Assembly (NCBI RefSeq): GCF_037975245.1
Contig: NC_092562.1
Coordinates: forward strand, 3,650,001 to 3,714,000
Length of the DNA: 64,000 bases
Origin: Apostichopus japonicus
Lineage: Eukaryota; Echinodermata; Holothuroidea; Aspidochirotida; Stichopodidae
Direction of reading: 5' to 3'
Part shown: positions 27,607 to 60,400 of the stretch, in pieces
Position numbering within the stretch: the stretch's first letter is position 1
Layout: each line of letters opens with the position of its first letter
The notes under the pieces: generated by a model
What the model saw: only the letters and a program-made list of their open reading frames with translations
Databases searched by the model: none
Told to the model about the DNA's origin: nothing
Position numbers and translations under genes: made by a program

Positions 27607-27977
27607 CAGTGGCGGAGCTAGGGGTATTGGTCAGGAGGGGCGAGAATGGTCTGTAGGGGCGCTTTCGACACTATCTAAGCTACGCGCCACCACTGGTTGG
27701 CGCGTACGGTACAGAATTTTTTGAGTAAAGATCGACGGAAATGACCCTTTCCGGGCCTGGCTAATTTGCAGATAAGCGAAGAAGAAATAGGTGTCATCGC
27801 CAAATTACACCAACAAAATGTGACAGATGTCAATAAGTAGATGAGAGCGCAATAAAAAAGTCAATAATCGCGAATAAGTAAAAAGTGGTAAAGAGCTGAA
27901 AAGGGCGCCAGCAGTCCATTTGAGTCCGTCAGGGGGGGGGCATCCGCCCCCCTGACTGTATGGACGCTCCGCCACTG
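27607..27977. mobile_element. MITE with CAGTGGCGGAGC terminal repeats
   Basis: CAGTGGCGGAGC at 27607-27618 is mirrored by GCTCCGCCACTG at 27966-27977. Flanks are ...TATA and TATA..., consistent with a TA target duplication. The interior shows GCGCCACCACTGGTTGGCGCG, which has a degenerate counterpart at about 11290-11320. There is no ORF and it appears non-autonomous. Confidence 0.7.
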
Positions 27978-29342
27978 TATATATAGGTGACATGAAAAGG
28001 CCGTTGATTAATAAAACATAAACTAATAGAAACCAGAGTACACGAAATTGATGGTGACGTCAAGGACCCTATGGGAGGGAAAAAAACCAAAGACACTGAC
28101 AAAAAATCAGAACCGAATACAAAGCCCAGAGACATTCTTTATCAGTGTCCGAATTATAGCACGTTATAGCTAGGAAAGTTTTGTGTTTACGTAATCGACA
28201 TGCCACGTTCGTAAATCGACCACAGACTCTAAAATTAGCCTTCGTACATTGCCCCATTAGGCTCGTTGTAAACACTGAGTGGAAATATGGTTCATGTCTG
28301 TGTAGTTAATCATACAGCGTTCACACAAGGACCCAGCTCATACAAGAAAAAATATATGGCAGGCGTTGCAGACTAATTGGTACAACTTGGAGGTCATTTT
28401 ACGACCAATGCAGGTTGATTAATTAGGTAATCTCTAGAAACTTTTCCATGACAACGTGGTATAGTTGGGATCTGTACAGCAGACCAAGCATATGTCAGTA
28501 ACATAGGGACTGAAAATGTTTCAACTTGGGAGAAAGACTAGGCCCCGTCGCGATCAGAGCTCAGAATTTTGACACTTGTGATAATAAAATCCGTCGCTTG
28601 AACATCTACGCTAGCCCGTTACGCCCGTAGCGGCTTACCGGAGCACAAGGGGACTGTACACCTTGTGTCCACCAGTCAGCCACCGCCCAAGGTGAAGACT
28701 TCACAATTACAAGGACACCGATCAAGTGGGCCTATACTAGGGTTCCCTTGCCTATACGTGTAGGTGCCACTGTTTAAATCAATGGTAGCCTTCGATCTAA
28801 CTCAGAATTCCTGCAAAATACAAAACTACAACTGTTATCATCAAGCATGATCAAGAATGCCGATGCATGATTGAAATTGACGAGCCGAGACCTAATTTCT
28901 TACCCTATATCCATGGTCGGAAATTGAATTTACTTAGAGCTTTGGCATCCGTGTCATTCATTATACGACAATTGCACAGTAACTCGCATAAATGGAACTT
29001 TGTTTGACCCGCATGTATCCCTTTATTGATGTACAAATTAGAGGAACTTTTAAGCTCGGTATTTGCCGAACATATATTAATGTCAACAACATGAAACCAC
29101 CCAATCTCTGCTAAATTTAGTCGTTGGTTATGAGAGGATAGTAGTTACTTTACTCCCATACTGCCATCTTTGAGAAAATGTTGTCTTGACAACATAACTC
29201 GTTCGGTTGACTTATTCCTGAGTCCATTGTCGCATTTAGAGATATAGTGGCATTGATAAAATCTGTGAACTCGTCATTAATTTCGTCTTAAAGATGTTGC
29301 GAAGAGACGTACTAGTCTGTAGAATGAATGTAATCTTCTAAA

Positions 29343-29360
29343 ATGAAAATAACAACGAAG
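29343..29360 (+). CDS. Possible first coding exon of the downstream LRR gene
   Basis: ATG followed by five codons (MKITTK) ends at a GTAGGC donor in phase 0. That is the phase needed to join the first clear exon at 30429. An in-frame TAA lies four codons upstream. The piece is very short, so this is only a candidate start. Confidence 0.25.
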
Positions 29361-30428
29361 GTAGGCACTATCTTGGATTTATATTACGGTAACGTTTGTT
29401 GGTATTAGTTTAGCGAAATTGACTGTATTAACTTACTGTACAGTATGTAAGTTACGTTGTGAAGCCTCAAAATACAAACATATGATTCAATGATGGACTT
29501 GATAGCGGATTCTATTTGCATGAAGCAAGTAATGCAGTTTAAATACAAACTTAGACCTAGTCTTTGGGCCTAATTATGGATTTCATAGTGGGGATCAGGT
29601 TGAAGCCCTGCCAAAGTCAGCTTCAATGGGTCTATATTATTAGAGTAGACCTATCCTATATGCATCAATGATACTGTTTGTAAAGTAGGACTAGCCTACA
29701 GAAGTGTCTACAGTAATACTGCCAATAGTACTAGTGATCTTTTAATATACAACAGTAATGTTAATCTGTCTGATTTTGCTTCAACCTTTAATTGTTACTG
29801 TATATCATAGACTGAAGGATAGAAGTTAACCACTTAGCAAAATCAGTGAGATTGTTATTACCGCTATCCTTAAAAAGAATATTGATTCCCTTATTATTGA
29901 GAATTAACTATAAACCATCATACATACAGTAGGCTTATCTCTATAACACAGTACACTACTTTAGGGAATATATACACCAAATCCAACCATATCAGGTGTC
30001 AGGGCAAAGTCTCCAGACCCTATCATTCCATCCAACCATGAAGACCTAATGAAGGGTAAACTGTACAGAAAAGGAATGCAGAAATGGTTTGAGTCGTTCA
30101 TAGTGGAAACATTATAGGATTTATCTTTTAGTTGCCACATCAATTCAAATGATGAGAGTTGAAGTTAGTAATACCTTTTACAAGCTAGGTAGCAAAATTG
30201 CAATTTTGGGTGAGCGTAAATCTTTCCAAAATTTGCAAAGTGTTGTGTAGTACAAGAAATATTGTACTAGTTTGGAATATATGTCGCATAATGTACTGTA
30301 ATTTAGCTCAATCCCTGCAGCCAGCTCTGGGAACTCAGTTTTTAGCCCATTTTATTAAGTTTTGCAAAATATGCAGGACCTGTCTGTTGTATATTGCCAA
30401 TTGTTTTGTTTTTAACTTCATCATGTAG

Positions 30429-51296
<20,868 letters not shown>

Positions 51297-52158
51297 TCAT
51301 ATGATCCCATTATATTCCTTTGTGGGAGATTAGCTGTACAATTGGCAGTTCAATTAACCCATGCTGTCCCAGAAAGAAAAGACTGGATCGGTCTCTACTG
51401 CTTAACAGGCCCAAAATTGGTGTGTCTCTGGCTCTGTGCATGAGGTGCTATAATGATTTCACTCTTGGTCAAGAAAGTATGCAGTTTTGTTTTGGAGGTG
51501 GCAAAAGTGTATATTTTTTTCAAGGCCCCAAGGTAGCAATTTTTGCTCCAGTATGCCACTGCAAAAAAGCATAAACTTGCATATTTATAATTTCTTACCT
51601 TGTATGAAATGTATCTACAGACAGAAGACTTTAAGTTTGGATGTTAATATCCCTTCAGCAACACCCCCCCCCCCTTAAATATCAGGCCCTGAATCCAAAT
51701 ACATTGAGAAGAGGGTTGTAGCAATGATATGGTGAACCAAACTGTGTTTTAAAGGTTGTTAGTTTCGAAGTATTGTTAAGCTGAGCTCATAACTTGAATG
51801 TGTATTGAACCTTTTTTATATCTGTAATGGTTTGTAGTGTTATTATTACTTTTTTGTAAATTATGTTTATCTCATGTATAAATGAACCATTTGCCACCCT
51901 CTACTCCGTAAAGTGTGGCCAAATACTTTACGCTCAGATGGGTGGGTTGGTGGGGTCTATGTTTCAACGGAATAAAATACTAATCTGTTTTTCCTGTCTT
52001 GTTTTACAGGGATTTAATAAATGTAAGCTAAAACACAGAAATATTAGTAAATTAAGGTTTAGAATAAGTAGTAACTGAATCACAGAAGAATTGCAAAATA
52101 TTTTTTCAATGTCTTTTTCAGTTACATTTAATGATTACCTTCAGTTTGTAATAAAAAC
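51297..52158 (+). other. Probable 3' UTR of the unrecognised LRR gene
   Basis: This AT-rich non-coding stretch follows the TGA at 51294-51296. It contains AATAAA near 51971 and 52015, and a good candidate at 52150-52155 followed by T-rich sequence. No protein-like ORF is seen. Confidence 0.45.
52150..52155 (+). promoter_or_regulatory. Candidate poly(A) signal
   Basis: AATAAA about 855 bases after the stop codon of the unrecognised LRR gene. It is one of three copies in the interval, so assignment is tentative. Confidence 0.35.
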
Positions 52159-52589
52159 ATTCAGTTTGAAAATAAGACTCTCATATTTCTGCTGACGTTT
52201 TAAGTAATTAGGCCTTAATCTAAATTCATTTTGAATATGTGTGTGATAAATGTTCCTTTCGGATTATTATATTATTGAATATGATGAGGCTGAGCAAGTT
52301 TTTTTAATACAGTTTTAAAGTGAAAACATCAGCAAAGAAGATTATCCAACCAAGAGTCTATTTCTTGGTGTTCATTATGTAACTAATTAAGTATTGACAA
52401 TGTTGATTCAAGTAATGGAGATGCTTCAATACCCCCCCCCCCCAAATATTTATATATATTAGTAAGTAAGTCAACTTTATTGAATCCCAGAAGGAAATTA
52501 CATACCTGCGGTGAGCAATACAATGAATGATACAAAATACAAAGAACATTGATACAATGAATGATACAAAATACAATAAAAACATTGAT

Positions 52590-52706
<117 letters not shown>

Positions 52707-52714
52707 GGCTGATC

Positions 52715-53612
52715 TCTTACAATAACAGAATCCCATAATAACTAAACTGTAGAACTCCAATCACGAATGCGTTTACTGCAGTTTCTTACAATAACAAACT
52801 CCCATAATAACTAAACTGTAAAATTCCAGTTACGAGTTAGTTGACTGCAGTCTCTTATAATTACAAACTCCCATAATAAGTAGCCTGTAAAACTCCGGTC
52901 ACAAGTCAGTTGACTGCAGTTTCTTACAATAACAAACTCCCATAATAACTAAACTGTAGAACTCCAATCACGCATGCGTTTACTGCAGTTTCTTACAATA
53001 ACAAACTCTCATAATAACTAAACTGTAAAACTCCAGTTACGAATTAGTTGACTGCAGTTTCTTACAATAACAAACTCTCATAATAACTAAACTGTAAAAC
53101 TCCAGTTACGAATTAGTTGACTGCAGTCTCTTATAATAACAAACTCCCATAATAACTAAACTGTAAAACTCCAGTCACGAATAAGTTGACTGCAGTTTCT
53201 TACAATAACAAACTCTCATAATAACTAAACTGTAAAACTCCAGTTACGAATTAGTTGACTGCAGTCTCTTATAATTACAAACTCCCATAATAAGTAGCCT
53301 GTAAAACTCCGGTCACGAATCAGTTGACTGCAGTTTCTTACAATAACAAACTCCCATAATAACTAAACTGTACAACACCAGTCACGAATTAGTTGACTGC
53401 AGTCTCTTATAATAACAAACTCTCATAATAAGTAGACTGTACAACTCCAGCAAATTAGCTGACTGCAGTCTCCTATAGTAACAAATCCCATAATAACTAA
53501 ACTGTACAACTCCAGTCACAAATTAGTTGACTACAGTCTCTTATAATAACAAACTCTCAATATAAGTAGACTGTAAAACTCCAGTCACGAAATAGTTTAT
53601 TGCAGTCTCTGT
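52715..53612 (+). repeat. 69-bp tandem array, 13 copies
   Basis: The unit CTTACAATAACAAACTCCCA, TAATAACTAAACTGTAAAAC, TCCAGTCACGAATTAGTTGA, CTGCAGTTT repeats 13 times, the last two or three more diverged. It lies between the 3' ends of two convergent genes. The period-69 array carries a near-regular PstI-type CTGCAG in each unit. Confidence 0.92.
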
Positions 53613-54459
53613 GTTATAGTGGTATGATAACGCTTTCATCATGCAGCTGCCACATTTACCCATGCATATCGTTCTGCAACATATTCTCGTGATGTTTTCT
53701 GGTGGCTATTTATTAAATGCGACAAGAACATATCGTCGGCGGATAATTAAAACACTATACGATCTGCACAAAGTTTTCGTCATCGATGATTATATCATTC
53801 GTGCGGCGTATTTAGCAGTAAATTTTGCCAGATTTTTTTTCTTCAAAAGACCGACTTAACTATTCTATGGCTATCAATTTGCCTGGCGATACAGGTGGTG
53901 CTTTGATACTTTATGTTGGCTGTGTTATTTCATACATCAAGCTAAGAGACATAACGGCACTATACATTCTGTATAGTATTTCGTTGCGGAGACGAAATAA
54001 TGATCAAATGAATGCAATAAATACTTTAAACCAAGTTTATTTACTAACGATATAAATGAAATGTTACTGACAGTTACATTTAGCAAATGAATTGCCTTCT
54101 ATCAAATCATTGCTAACCACCAAGTAGGCCTAACTGAGTTTAAGCTGGCATCATATATCAACTGGCGGCGAATTGCTGTTCATATATATATATATATATA
54201 TATATATAGTTTCCTCGAAATTTTGTATCAGACGAAAAGTTTAATTAACATAGAGGTTTTTAATCAAGGACTTGCTCTTCAAAACGTCATGAAACGATGG
54301 TTGTTTATCCTAAGATTATATGGCTTAACATGGACTTTCTCATAATGCCAACATGGGATGATGATCCTTCTGCATTTGTTAACACGATTGAATCTCAACC
54401 GTAATGTTCAACTACTCCTTTATACCAAACTATACGAAGTGGATTAATGCCACAGCTAG
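53613..54459. other. Intergenic gap between convergent genes
   Basis: No supported exon. Two overlapping + strand ORFs (53641-53859 and 53825-54055) match nothing I recognise. AATAAA on the minus strand at about 54036-54041 could end the GPCR transcript. A (TA)n tract occupies 54183-54208. Confidence 0.4.
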
Positions 54460-57400
54460 CTAAAAGTTGGATGTACCAATTGAAGTATTGCGTAAAATTA
54501 TGTTCCACTTAGCTCTCCACAAAGTCCTAGCTTTGAAACTTAGTCCGAAAAATACAAAAATCAGGACACCTTGCAGTGGAAATGAGAAGTAGAAGAACCA
54601 CCACAGCACATCAAATGAAGTAAAATCGGCTAGCAATCCAAAAAGCCAAGACAGACCCATCAACATGGAAACCTATAAATCAGTAAAAAAATCTTGTTAT
54701 TAATTAAGACAGGTAATTGATAGTGATAGTGGGCTAGTGATTTTGTCTATGCCTTTAAGGTATGAATGATTTTACCGCTCATGTGAAACAAATGAGAAAC
54801 ATCTGTTCCGGTTATTAAGCTATTTTTATGATCTAAATATATCTTATTTGACACTGTGCATTTGACAACCACATGCACTCATATCATATGCCAGATGAAA
54901 GCGCAATATATATAACAAATCAAATACGTGGGCAGGTGATGTACCTTATGAACTTGTACACTAACTCACACTAAATTAAAGTTGAATATTTGTTTATTTA
55001 CCCAGACTGTATAAATTAACTTTTAGTTCATGCATGACTAGAAAACTCCACAAACAGTTCACAAAAATTCATCCAAAAGTGTAACTCACACAATATTTAA
55101 ATCACGAAACGCTGTATCTATGACTATATCTATATCCACACCCACGCACACACACCCACACATACATACATACATATAAATATATAGATATATATATATA
55201 TATAGATATATAAATATATATATATATATCTATCTTTTCTATTTATATATATATATATCAACAAATGGACATTTTTTTAAATACCAGAGGCTTACGGCAC
55301 TATTTCATAACAGAAAATGGGACAAGATCCAACACAGCTATGAATAGGGGCACTTTCGAGGGACTTTTCAAAAACAAAACTCAAACATCACCCTTGCCCT
55401 GGGTGTCTTAAAATGGAAATTGCCAATGCAAGGGATACTAGAACTGAGATGAATTTGAAAATATACTCTCACCTTTACAAACACAGAAACTTCGATAATG
55501 CTATTCTTTATTCCCTGGTAGAAATTCCAGTAGAACCCAGTTAAAAAATCAACTAGGTTCTACTAGGGCCTACTATGTTTAACTGGTTTTTAACTGTGTT
55601 TAACTGGGTCTTACTGGGTTCCAACTGGGCTATGCTGAACATGAGCTAGGTTCAACTGGGTTTACACAATGTTCAACTGGGTTTGTTCAGGCCCAACTGA
55701 GTTTGAACTATGTTTGAACTGATCCAGTTGGGCTCCAACTAGGTTTCACTGGTTTTTGCACTAGCCCAACTGGGTTTGAACAATGTTGACTGGTGAACTT
55801 TCCCTGTTGGGGTTGAACTAGGTTTCAACTGGTTTTGCACTGCCCAACTGGGTTTGGACTATTGGCTGGTGAACTGACCCAGCTGGGGTTTAACTAGGTT
55901 TCACTGGTTTGCATAAGCCCAACTAGGTTTGAACTATGTTCACTGGTGAACTTGCCCTGTTGGGGTTGAACTAGGTTTCACACTGGCTCAACTGGGTTTG
56001 GGCTATGTTGACTGCTTTTATTTTAGGCGTAATTATCAAGAATATTATAATGTAAGTTCGTAAGCAGTAACCGTATCGTAATATACTGAAAATGCTAAAT
56101 TAGCCAACTTATGAGGGGTGTAAAATAAATCTTTGTCAAATTTATCACAATATGATGAAACGATTACATTTTTGTACCGCAATGATTACAAATATGAAAT
56201 ATTTCCTAAATAATAAATTTGAAAAAAATAATGTTATACTTTGTTCGTCGATTTGAACAATTGGTAGGCAAAATGCCTTCCTAGTGCAAAATAGTATGAT
56301 CCGACTAAATTTGAACTTTGACATCTGTCCTTTGTGTAAGCGCTAAATTTATAAATTCCGAATCCGCATACGGCAACAGAAGCTTCTCAGAATAATCGCA
56401 TTTGTAACCGATTTTGCAAACAATTTTAAATTATTACCGCGGCTAAGTTCCCTCCTTTGTGATCTTGCAGTATCTTTATATTATTAACTTATAATTGTAA
56501 CATTATAATTGATTGTAAACGTGCTCTTTATCATAAATATTTGAATTGAAAAGAAACTTTGTATATAGGCTAGTGACTTAGGACTATAGTATAGGCTAGG
56601 CCTAACAAACCGGTTCCCTACTAGGTATATCACATGGTACAATTACTAACGTTAGACATATCCCAACGTTATAGTTGCCTAGCTTATAGGGGCCTAACCT
56701 AGTTATACTCAAGTTAACACCTATATTTAGCCGCATGATTTAAGGAAAGTTATCGTCAACTAGCAAACATAATAGCAGTTTTCAAAATTTACGCAATTGC
56801 CTTGATTGTTGTTTCAAACATGAAGTGTCCTATTGGCATTTAACATACTTTGCAAAAGTCATTAGCCTAGTAAAGTGAACAGCATTACACGTATATGCTA
56901 CAAATGTGAGGATGCCCTACACTGAACATTATGAACATATAATTAAACTATCAATCTAATTTCAAGTGAGGCTTCATTTGTACAGTGTAAGATAGTCAGC
57001 TCTTACATATAGTTTTGTTTTGTAACATAGTTTTACTTGTTTATTAGTGCAGTGCTCATTGTACAGAGGGTTATACATGTGTACAGTACATTTGTATGTT
57101 GTCTTGTGGCAGCAAAAGGGTTGATTAAAAACTTTCTCTCTTCTGGGTTGCTAGGCAACTATCTTGTTCTTCCTGGAAAATAGCCCTCACAGGAAATGGG
57201 GTCTGTGTGTATATATTTTAGGAACAAAGGAGTTTTGTGAGGGTACAGTATAGGGAGTTGGCAATTGGCTATGAGTATCTGAGCAAGGCAGTTGTACAAG
57301 AAGAGAAAGATAGTTTAATGGCTGGATAGTTTGTTTTAAACCTTAATTTACATAGTTCAAGTTACTGTAGACCTTATTATTTTATGGAAGTTGTGATATT

Positions 57401-60400
57401 CAACTGACACTCTGGGACACTATTTATTATAAAGGATACTATTTACTATAAAGGATATTGTATTACAATAAAGGATATTCCAGGACACCATCACCTATAC
57501 ATAAAGGACATTATTTTACTACAAAGGATGTTGACATTATTTTACTGAAAGGATACCCTGGAACACTATTTCATATAAATTAAAGGATACTTTTTTGCTG
57601 GGATCGGACATTCATAAAACCATTTATTGGGCTCAACTATACTGATGTCGTAGAATATCTGATGTCGTGGAAGGTCTGAGGTCGTAGAATACTTGATGTC
57701 ACCAGCAGGCCAACTCACCCAGAACAGACTTTTAAATTAAGCGTATTTCTTTATATTTTGGGTGCGCACCTCACGACTGCAAGTTGTTTCATTTAATTCT
57801 TTGACTGGGCCCAGATCAGCTGTACATTGTTCGTTATTCATAATTATAATTTCTTTTGATCCAATCCAGTTGACTTCTCCATTTTTATATGTTTCTTGCT
57901 CTGTGTTAGGTCATCACACCAAACCCAGAGTTCTCTGATCAAGAACAAACATTTATTTCAGTGGCTTACACCCTTAATACTTACAATATAGATCTACCGT
58001 TAACAAATGAAAACTTCTTATAGTGTGGTGTTATATAAGTGTAGATAACACCAGTTGAGGATCCCAGTTCAAACTATTTAAAAATATAAGAAGTAAAACA
58101 TAGTTCACCCAGTTTAACCCAGCAAAACATAGTTGACCCAGTTGAACCCAGTAAAACAGTTGACCCAGTAAAACATAGTTGACCCAGTAAAACATAGTTG
58201 AACCAGTTGGACCCATTAAAACATAGTTGAACCAGTTGGACCCAGTAAAACATAGTTGAACCAGTTGGACCCAGTAAAACATAGTTGAACCAGTTGGACC
58301 CAGTAAACATAGTTGGACCCAGTAAAACATAGTTGAACTTGAACCAGTTGAACCCAGTAAAACATAGTTGAACCCAGTAAAACATTGGGAACCCCAGTTC
58401 ACCCAGTTCAACCTAGTTCAAATTTGGGCCAATTTCCGTATAGAAAATTCCAGTTGAACCCAGTTCAAAAGTTCAACTGGAATTTCCACCAGGGTTTGAG
58501 CAGCTTCCATAGATCTCAGATGTTTGGAGTTTTTATGATGTTGATAGAGGTTTCTGGTGATCACAGCAAATAGGAATAAGTTGATCACAATGCACGTTAA
58601 CAAAGGAACTCCAACGGCATATAAGATTGTTAACGGATCCTTAAGCCAGCATGTACCGTCTTTAACCAGGCCATAAATCTCGAAGACTCTACCTGCATTG
58701 ACTAAGCTCAGGAGTATACATATAAGAATGACAAATAGCGGCATACCCCATCCAAGAGAGCAGTAAAGAGCAAATCGCCGAAAGGAAAACGCATTCTTTA
58801 AACGAATTTTAGAAGGGGATAGTGTAGCACATAAATCCCACGCTAACACGGTCATCCATGAAAATGAAGAGAGCCAGAAGAGGTGGGAGGAAATAGCAAT
58901 GGCTTTACAGAATTGTCCGTCCTGTGATATGTTTCCTGATACAAATTGCATGAGACAAACAGCTATTGTGATTGACAAGATGAAACACATTAAGGAACAA
59001 CCAAAAGTATTACGAAACGGCTTTAGTAAAGCATAGATTGTGAATGTTGCAACATGTGAAGTAACAGCAACTGCGGAGCAAATTTCCCCAAAAGTCTTCA
59101 ATGCGCAACTTCGCATGTTCTTATCCGGCTGAAGACAAATAATTGTTCGCTTTATGGGAGATGAGCGATTGAAATCTATAAAAAATCGCGTTTTTACCAT
59201 GTACCAAGTAAGATTCATTTTAACTGAAGCGTTAGCAGAAATTTCTTCAATAATAACATACTCGTCATCCAGAATGCCATCACCGTCTATTTCCGTTATC
59301 GTACCTGGACATTCACCCAGTTTTTCATCGCTCTGTCCACTACAAACTTCAATGAAATCGATGAATTCCAAGTAGCAAGACCTTTTATTGGAAACAAGTT
59401 GCTGTGATACTTCATGTAATCTACGTTCAAATGTTAACAGCCATTGTTGGGTTGTATTTTCGGATATTTGAAAGAGCGAAAAGATCTCGTCCCGTTTCAT
59501 ATCTCTGTACCAAATCGGAGCAAGTTTTGACTTTTTTTGAAAATAGGGACGCTCGCTGGCTAACAAAAAAACGTCAAGGAAACAATTTTCGGCTCTGGTG
59601 TCAAGAAAGGAGCATTTGTACTGGCGGTTTATCTTCAACACAAGGTAGTGACGAAGACCTTCATTTCTGCTGCACAGTTTTGATGGCCGATGACACTGAA
59701 GAAGACTGCAAAGAGGATCCACAAGTGATATTCCATCCTCCATACTTAGTATATGTACCCATTGGCAAGAGCTCCTTGGTAGTTCGCAGGACCAATTCTG
59801 CAGGCTCGTCAACCCGTTGCATTTCGCACAGAATATATTTCTGAATAATGTATTATTAACATAAACTGGTGATGAGAATCCCTTCTGACCAGAACACATT
59901 GCAATGTCTTCGGAGTCACTTTTTTGCGGACATGAACGGATTATTGTATGGTTGCATTGACGTAGTCTTGATTTTATTACGGCAGTGAAATTGGAACTTG
60001 GGGTGGTACGCAGTGGATCACCTAGGATAAGAAAACACTGGCTACTTGAACGATTAACTCGATGATGAGAACTTAACAACAAGTTCTCTTGACAATCATT
60101 GCAAATTTGCTCAACCTCCCAAAAGAGTGTCTCCCTTTCTGACACACCATGGCATCGAGCACAATAGATATTTTTGAATAGGTTTCCATAGACATCTTGC
60201 ACAGGCCTTATATAGCTTACTGCTATATCCACGATGAGAGCTTCGTCGTTTTCACACTTCTTCTTAAGCGCTTCAACTGTTGTACTTGGACAGCTACTCA
60301 CAACCCAATAGCCAATGTACCATGGGCAATTGGACACGGCTCTGTATGGGGTCGCATAGAAGCCTGAAAAAGGTCGACATTGAAGATGCTCGTTCGAAAT

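Larger units (their letters stand above)
24320..29342. other. Intergenic region between divergent genes
   Basis: This region separates the start of PAIP1 (-) from the start of the downstream LRR gene (+), so it should contain both promoters and perhaps 5' UTR exons. I see no coding exon or clear core promoter motif. It holds an A-rich run (24528-24558), a palindrome-rich repeat (26750-27060), a MITE (27607-27977) and several TAGGCCTA palindromes (25329, 26090-26530). Confidence 0.5.

Noticed and set aside
28620-28700. GC-richer stretch considered as a tRNA
   Set aside because: No cloverleaf or A/B-box arrangement could be made out.
53641-54055. Two overlapping + strand ORFs between convergent genes
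   Set aside because: They look protein-like in places (hydrophobic runs) but I recognise no family and see no splice structure or homologous motif.
58031-58411. 126-codon minus-strand ORF rich in FYWVQL
   Set aside because: It translates the right-arm repeats of the foldback-like element.
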